Part shown: in pieces, positions 61,818 through 64,000 of the stretch
Layout: every line of letters starts with the position of its first letter
How positions within the stretch are numbered: the stretch's first letter is position 1
Origin: JBCBRD01 sp039819785
GTDB taxonomy: Bacteria; Pseudomonadota; Alphaproteobacteria; Rhizobiales; Hyphomicrobiaceae
Direction: 5' to 3'
NCBI GenBank assembly: GCA_039819785.1
Contig: JBCBRH010000011.1
Location: 1-64,000, forward strand
DNA length: 64,000 bases
The notes under the pieces: generated by a model
The model's database searches: none
What the model was told of the DNA's origin: nothing
The model's input: only the letters and a program-made list of their open reading frames with translations
Program-made: the position numbers and the translations under genes

Positions 61818-61991
61818 CGGAACGTGGCACTTCCGAACTCGCATACCGGACGCACTCAACGAATCGTCCGGAAGCAACGAACCGGTTGGCAGGGCGCGCC
61901 TGTTGGCCCAACAAGTAAGCAAGACCAAGATGGACTGCGTAGGGCGCGAGATGCGTCACCAAAGCCGGGCCCAGTGCCCGGCTCTTTTTTT
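61818..61991 (+). ncRNA. probable unannotated small RNA
   Basis: Between the candidate promoter and a strong intrinsic terminator lies a segment with strong local structure and no convincing protein. CCGGACG (61846-61852) pairs perfectly with CGTCCGG (61865-61871) around a 12-base loop, and a weaker hairpin with CCAC/GTGG is formed near 61811-61827. The 3' end is the terminator stem. Its length resembles known rhizobial small RNAs, and it lacks the signature sequences I know for 6S or SRP RNA. Function and family unknown. Confidence 0.45.
61964..61991 (+). terminator. intrinsic terminator
   Basis: GCCGGGC (61964-61970), loop CCAGT, GCCCGGC (61976-61982), then TCTTTTTTT (61983-61991). A perfect seven-base GC stem with a T-run is a textbook Rho-independent terminator on the plus strand. 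No protein gene ends nearby, which is the main reason to look for an RNA gene before it. Confidence 0.82.
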
Positions 61992-62337
61992 ACCAGAAAC
62001 CGGCTCCGCAAAAATGCGAGCCAGCGCAAACAACTCATGCACGACCGGGCGACAATGCGGGCTATCCCATGAATTCGGCGTGAAGCCCGGAACATCGAGG
62101 CCACCCCACTCGCGCCTGATAAATCTCAATTGCCTGTGACCCTTACACCAAGCTAAGACACGAGAAACCAAATCAAAACAGATGCTTGGCGGATATCAGC
62201 AAACAGCATAATGCAAATCGTCCAACTTAAACGTCGTTTTGAACTCTCAACGGGCCTCAGATAAAATATGCCCCACGCATTGACCCCACTCCTGGATATG
62301 CGCGACGCTCGCTGGAAAAAGCGTTGGGGAGGAAAAT

Positions 62338-62457
62338 ATGAAAGTTTTGCTCATTGCCGTTGTTGCATCGGCGGTTATCGCGGCAACAAACTACAAATCG
62401 CCAGCGGAGCTCTCGAACCTGAAACCGCAATTCCTGAATTCTGAACGAGCCAACTAG
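62338..62457 (+). CDS. 39-residue secreted-type peptide
   Basis: ATG at 62338 preceded by GGGGAGGAAAAT, a strong ribosome binding site five bases before the start. The product is MKVLLIAVVASAVIAATNYK followed by a polar part (SPAELSNLKPQFLNSERAN), 39 residues in all. The N-terminal half is hydrophobic and signal-like, with an Ala-rich end (ASAVIAA) that could be cleaved. It is too short for routine gene calling. No relative is recognised; it could be a small membrane peptide or an exported one. Confidence 0.5.
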   Translation: MKVLLIAVVASAVIAATNYKSPAELSNLKPQFLNSERAN

Positions 62458-62577
62458 CGTTTCGGCTCAGACAGATCCCTTCACTTGCAGGATGTTCCAG
62501 CGCCTAGGTCTGACCTATAAGGAACACCAGACCTCGCGATTGCGAACCGTTCGAACACCCAAAGCACGAAGGCAAGA

Positions 62578-64000
62578 ATGCCCGATCAAGGCGCCTGGCA
62601 ATTCTGGATTGACCGCGGCGGAACATTCACAGACGTCATCGGAAAATCACCCGATGGTGAGCTGCACGCTCAAAAAGTCCTATCCGTAAATCCGGCTTCC
62701 TATGACGATGCAGCTCTCGAAGGCATCCGCAGAGCGCTCGGGCTGAGCTCGACGGACACAATCCCCGCCGACAGAATTCGGTCGGTGAAAATGGGCACCA
62801 CCGTCGCCACCAACGCACTCCTGGAGCGCAAAGGCGAACCAACCACCCTCGTCATCACGGCCGGCCTCGAAGACCATCTTGAAATCGGCTACCAATCGCG
62901 CCCGGACATCTTTGCACGCAACATCATCAAACCTGACCTGATTTACGACCGCGTTGTCCCAGTTTCGGAACGCTTGCTGTTTGATGGGAGCATCCTCACA
63001 CCGCTCAAAGAAGACCAACTCCGACTCGATCTAGCAACCGCATTTGCCGATGGTTTCACCGCCTGCGCAATCCTCTTCATGCACGCCTACGCCTTCCCAG
63101 CCCATGAGTTGAAGGCTGCTGAAATCGCACGCGCCATCGGTTTTACACAAATCTCGATGAGCCACGAAGTCTCCCCACTCATCCGGTTTGTTGGACGCGG
63201 TGACACCACGGTCGCCGATGCGTATCTCTCACCCATCTTGCGCAACTATGTCAGAGGCATCGCCAGCGAGATCGCGCCATCGGGCATCTTAGCCGCCACG
63301 ACCGACGAACCCTTCCGTCTGCAATTCATGACTTCGGCTGGCGGCCTGAAAGCTGCCGAAAAATTCGAGGGCCGCGACGCCGTCCTATCCGGCCCGGCAG
63401 GTGGCATCGTCGCCATGGCGGAGGCAGCCAGACAAGCCGGCGTCGAGCGGGTGATCGGTTTTGACATGGGCGGCACGTCAACCGATGTCTCGCATTACAG
63501 CGGAGAGTATGAGCGCACCTTGGAAACGGTGATTGCTGGCGTCCGGCTGCGCGTGCCGATGCTGGACATCCACACCGTTGCAGCCGGAGGTGGATCAATC
63601 CTCGCCTACGACGGGCTGCGCTTCACCGTCGGACCGGAAAGTGCCGGATCAAACCCCGGCCCGATGTCCTATCGCAACGGCGGGCCGCTCACCGTAACCG
63701 ATGCCAATCTAATGGTCGGCAAGCTTGATCCCGGATCATTCCCCGCCGTCTTCGGTCCATCAGGTGACGAACCGCTGGATGCTCAATCCGTAAAAGCTGC
63801 CTTTTCATCCATCGCTGCCAAAATCGGAGACAGCCGTGGAGCCGAAGCGGCGGCCGACGGCTTCCTGCGCATCGCCATCGAAAACATGGCCAGCGCCGTC
63901 AAGAAAATCTCCGTCGAACGCGGCCATGATGTCACCCAATACGCCTTGAACTGTTTCGGCGCAGCCGGTGGTCAACACGCCTGCCTCCTCGCAGACCGCC
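62578..64000 (+). CDS. 5-oxoprolinase / hydantoinase A-type enzyme, N-terminal part (runs off the window)
   Basis: From the ATG at 62578 the frame is open to the window edge (about 474 residues seen). The N-terminus FWIDRGGTFTDVIGKSPDGE and VKMGTTVATNALLERKGEPT are hallmark hydantoinase/oxoprolinase (HyuA-type) motifs, followed by VLSGPAGGIVAMAEAARQAG, IGFDMGGTSTDVSHYSGEYE, and VAAGGGSILAYDGLRFTVGP, with FGAAGGQHACLLADR at the edge. The full enzyme of this family is about 1200 residues and opens 5-oxoproline with ATP hydrolysis to glutamate. The rest, and any partner gene, lie beyond the window. The ATG has a weak ribosome binding site (AAGG upstream). Confidence 0.93.
   Translation, partial: MPDQGAWQFWIDRGGTFTDVIGKSPDGELHAQKVLSVNPASYDDAALEGIRRALGLSSTDTIPADRIRSVKMGTTVATNALLERKGEPTTLVITAGLEDHLEIGYQSRPDIFARNIIKPDLIYDRVVPVSERLLFDGSILTPLKEDQLRLDLATAFADGFTACAILFMHAYAFPAHELKAAEIARAIGFTQISMSHEVSPLIRFVGRGDTTVADAYLSPILRNYVRGIASEIAPSGILAATTDEPFRLQFMTSAGGLKAAEKFEGRDAVLSGPAGGIVAMAEAARQAGVERVIGFDMGGTSTDVSHYSGEYERTLETVIAGVRLRVPMLDIHTVAAGGGSILAYDGLRFTVGPESAGSNPGPMSYRNGGPLTVTDANLMVGKLDPGSFPAVFGPSGDEPLDAQSVKAAFSSIAAKIGDSRGAEAAADGFLRIAIENMASAVKKISVERGHDVTQYALNCFGAAGGQHACLLADR

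Noticed and set aside
61800..62139. Plus-strand frames of 78-90 residues
   Set aside because: They run through the terminator stem and T-run, have odd composition and no family; the small RNA explains the region better.

Overview
The window is a roughly 60% GC stretch of a chromosome that looks alphaproteobacterial, most likely Hyphomicrobiales (Rhizobiales). The signs are a tmRNA coding segment with tag ANDNYAEGAVAA next to an alpha-type SspB, a complete division and cell wall (dcw) cluster in the alphaproteobacterial order followed by lpxC and bamD, an A-type RNase P RNA, and two palindromic repeats of a kind common in Rhizobiales. I cannot name a genus. No insertion sequence, prophage, CRISPR array or tRNA gene was seen, so this is mostly ordinary core chromosome with a few accessory genes.

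Layout. 1-1048: tmRNA segment and its ClpXP adaptor SspB. 1175-3842: a small secreted-type hypothetical, fumarase C, then a coupled pair of small genes (DUF4169 and ribbon-helix-helix). 3978-11779: a very large AsmA-family protein, a ClC chloride transporter and citrate synthase. 12184-15081: a UvrD/PcrA helicase with a long acidic N-terminal extension. 15222-19792: two large uncharacterised membrane proteins in one direction, a beta-helix-like protein and a J-domain protein. 20094-25777: DUF3754 protein, PrmA, a DUF1127-like small protein, aminopeptidase P and a Zur-like Fur regulator. 25813-30000: LigA, a GNAT gene broken by one in-frame stop, and BamD.

30086-51873, all on the minus strand, is the dcw block. 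In transcription order it is mraZ, rsmH, ftsL, ftsI, murE, murF, mraY, murD, ftsW, murG, murC, murB, ddl, ftsQ, ftsA, ftsZ, lpxC, bamD. These genes make the lipid II precursors, polymerise septal peptidoglycan and build the Z-ring; lpxC and bamD tie this to outer membrane assembly. Several junctions overlap or touch (ftsL/ftsI, murB/ddl, murD/ftsW). The FtsZ here lacks a recognisable C-terminal conserved peptide, and recN, which I expected between bamD and ligA, is absent.

52419-64000 is a mixed region: a monooxygenase-fold protein and GNAT pair, a run of three hairpins before an alpha/beta hydrolase, a DUF4149 membrane protein, a renalase-like flavoprotein, a NaChBac-type sodium channel (filter TLESWSM), a protein with two PilJ/NarX-like sensor segments, rnpB on the minus strand, a cytochrome c, an AmpD-like amidase overlapping a DjlA-like TerB/J protein, two palindromic repeats, a probable unannotated small RNA with promoter and terminator, a 39-residue secreted-type peptide, and the start of a 5-oxoprolinase that runs off the window.

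The leads I find most worth a look are the beta-helix plus J-domain membrane protein pair (15222-19792), the small RNA at about 61818-61991, the three tandem hairpins at 53387-53480, the FtsZ tail, and the single-stop GNAT gene. None of these is proven to be a new system; each is labelled with its basis.
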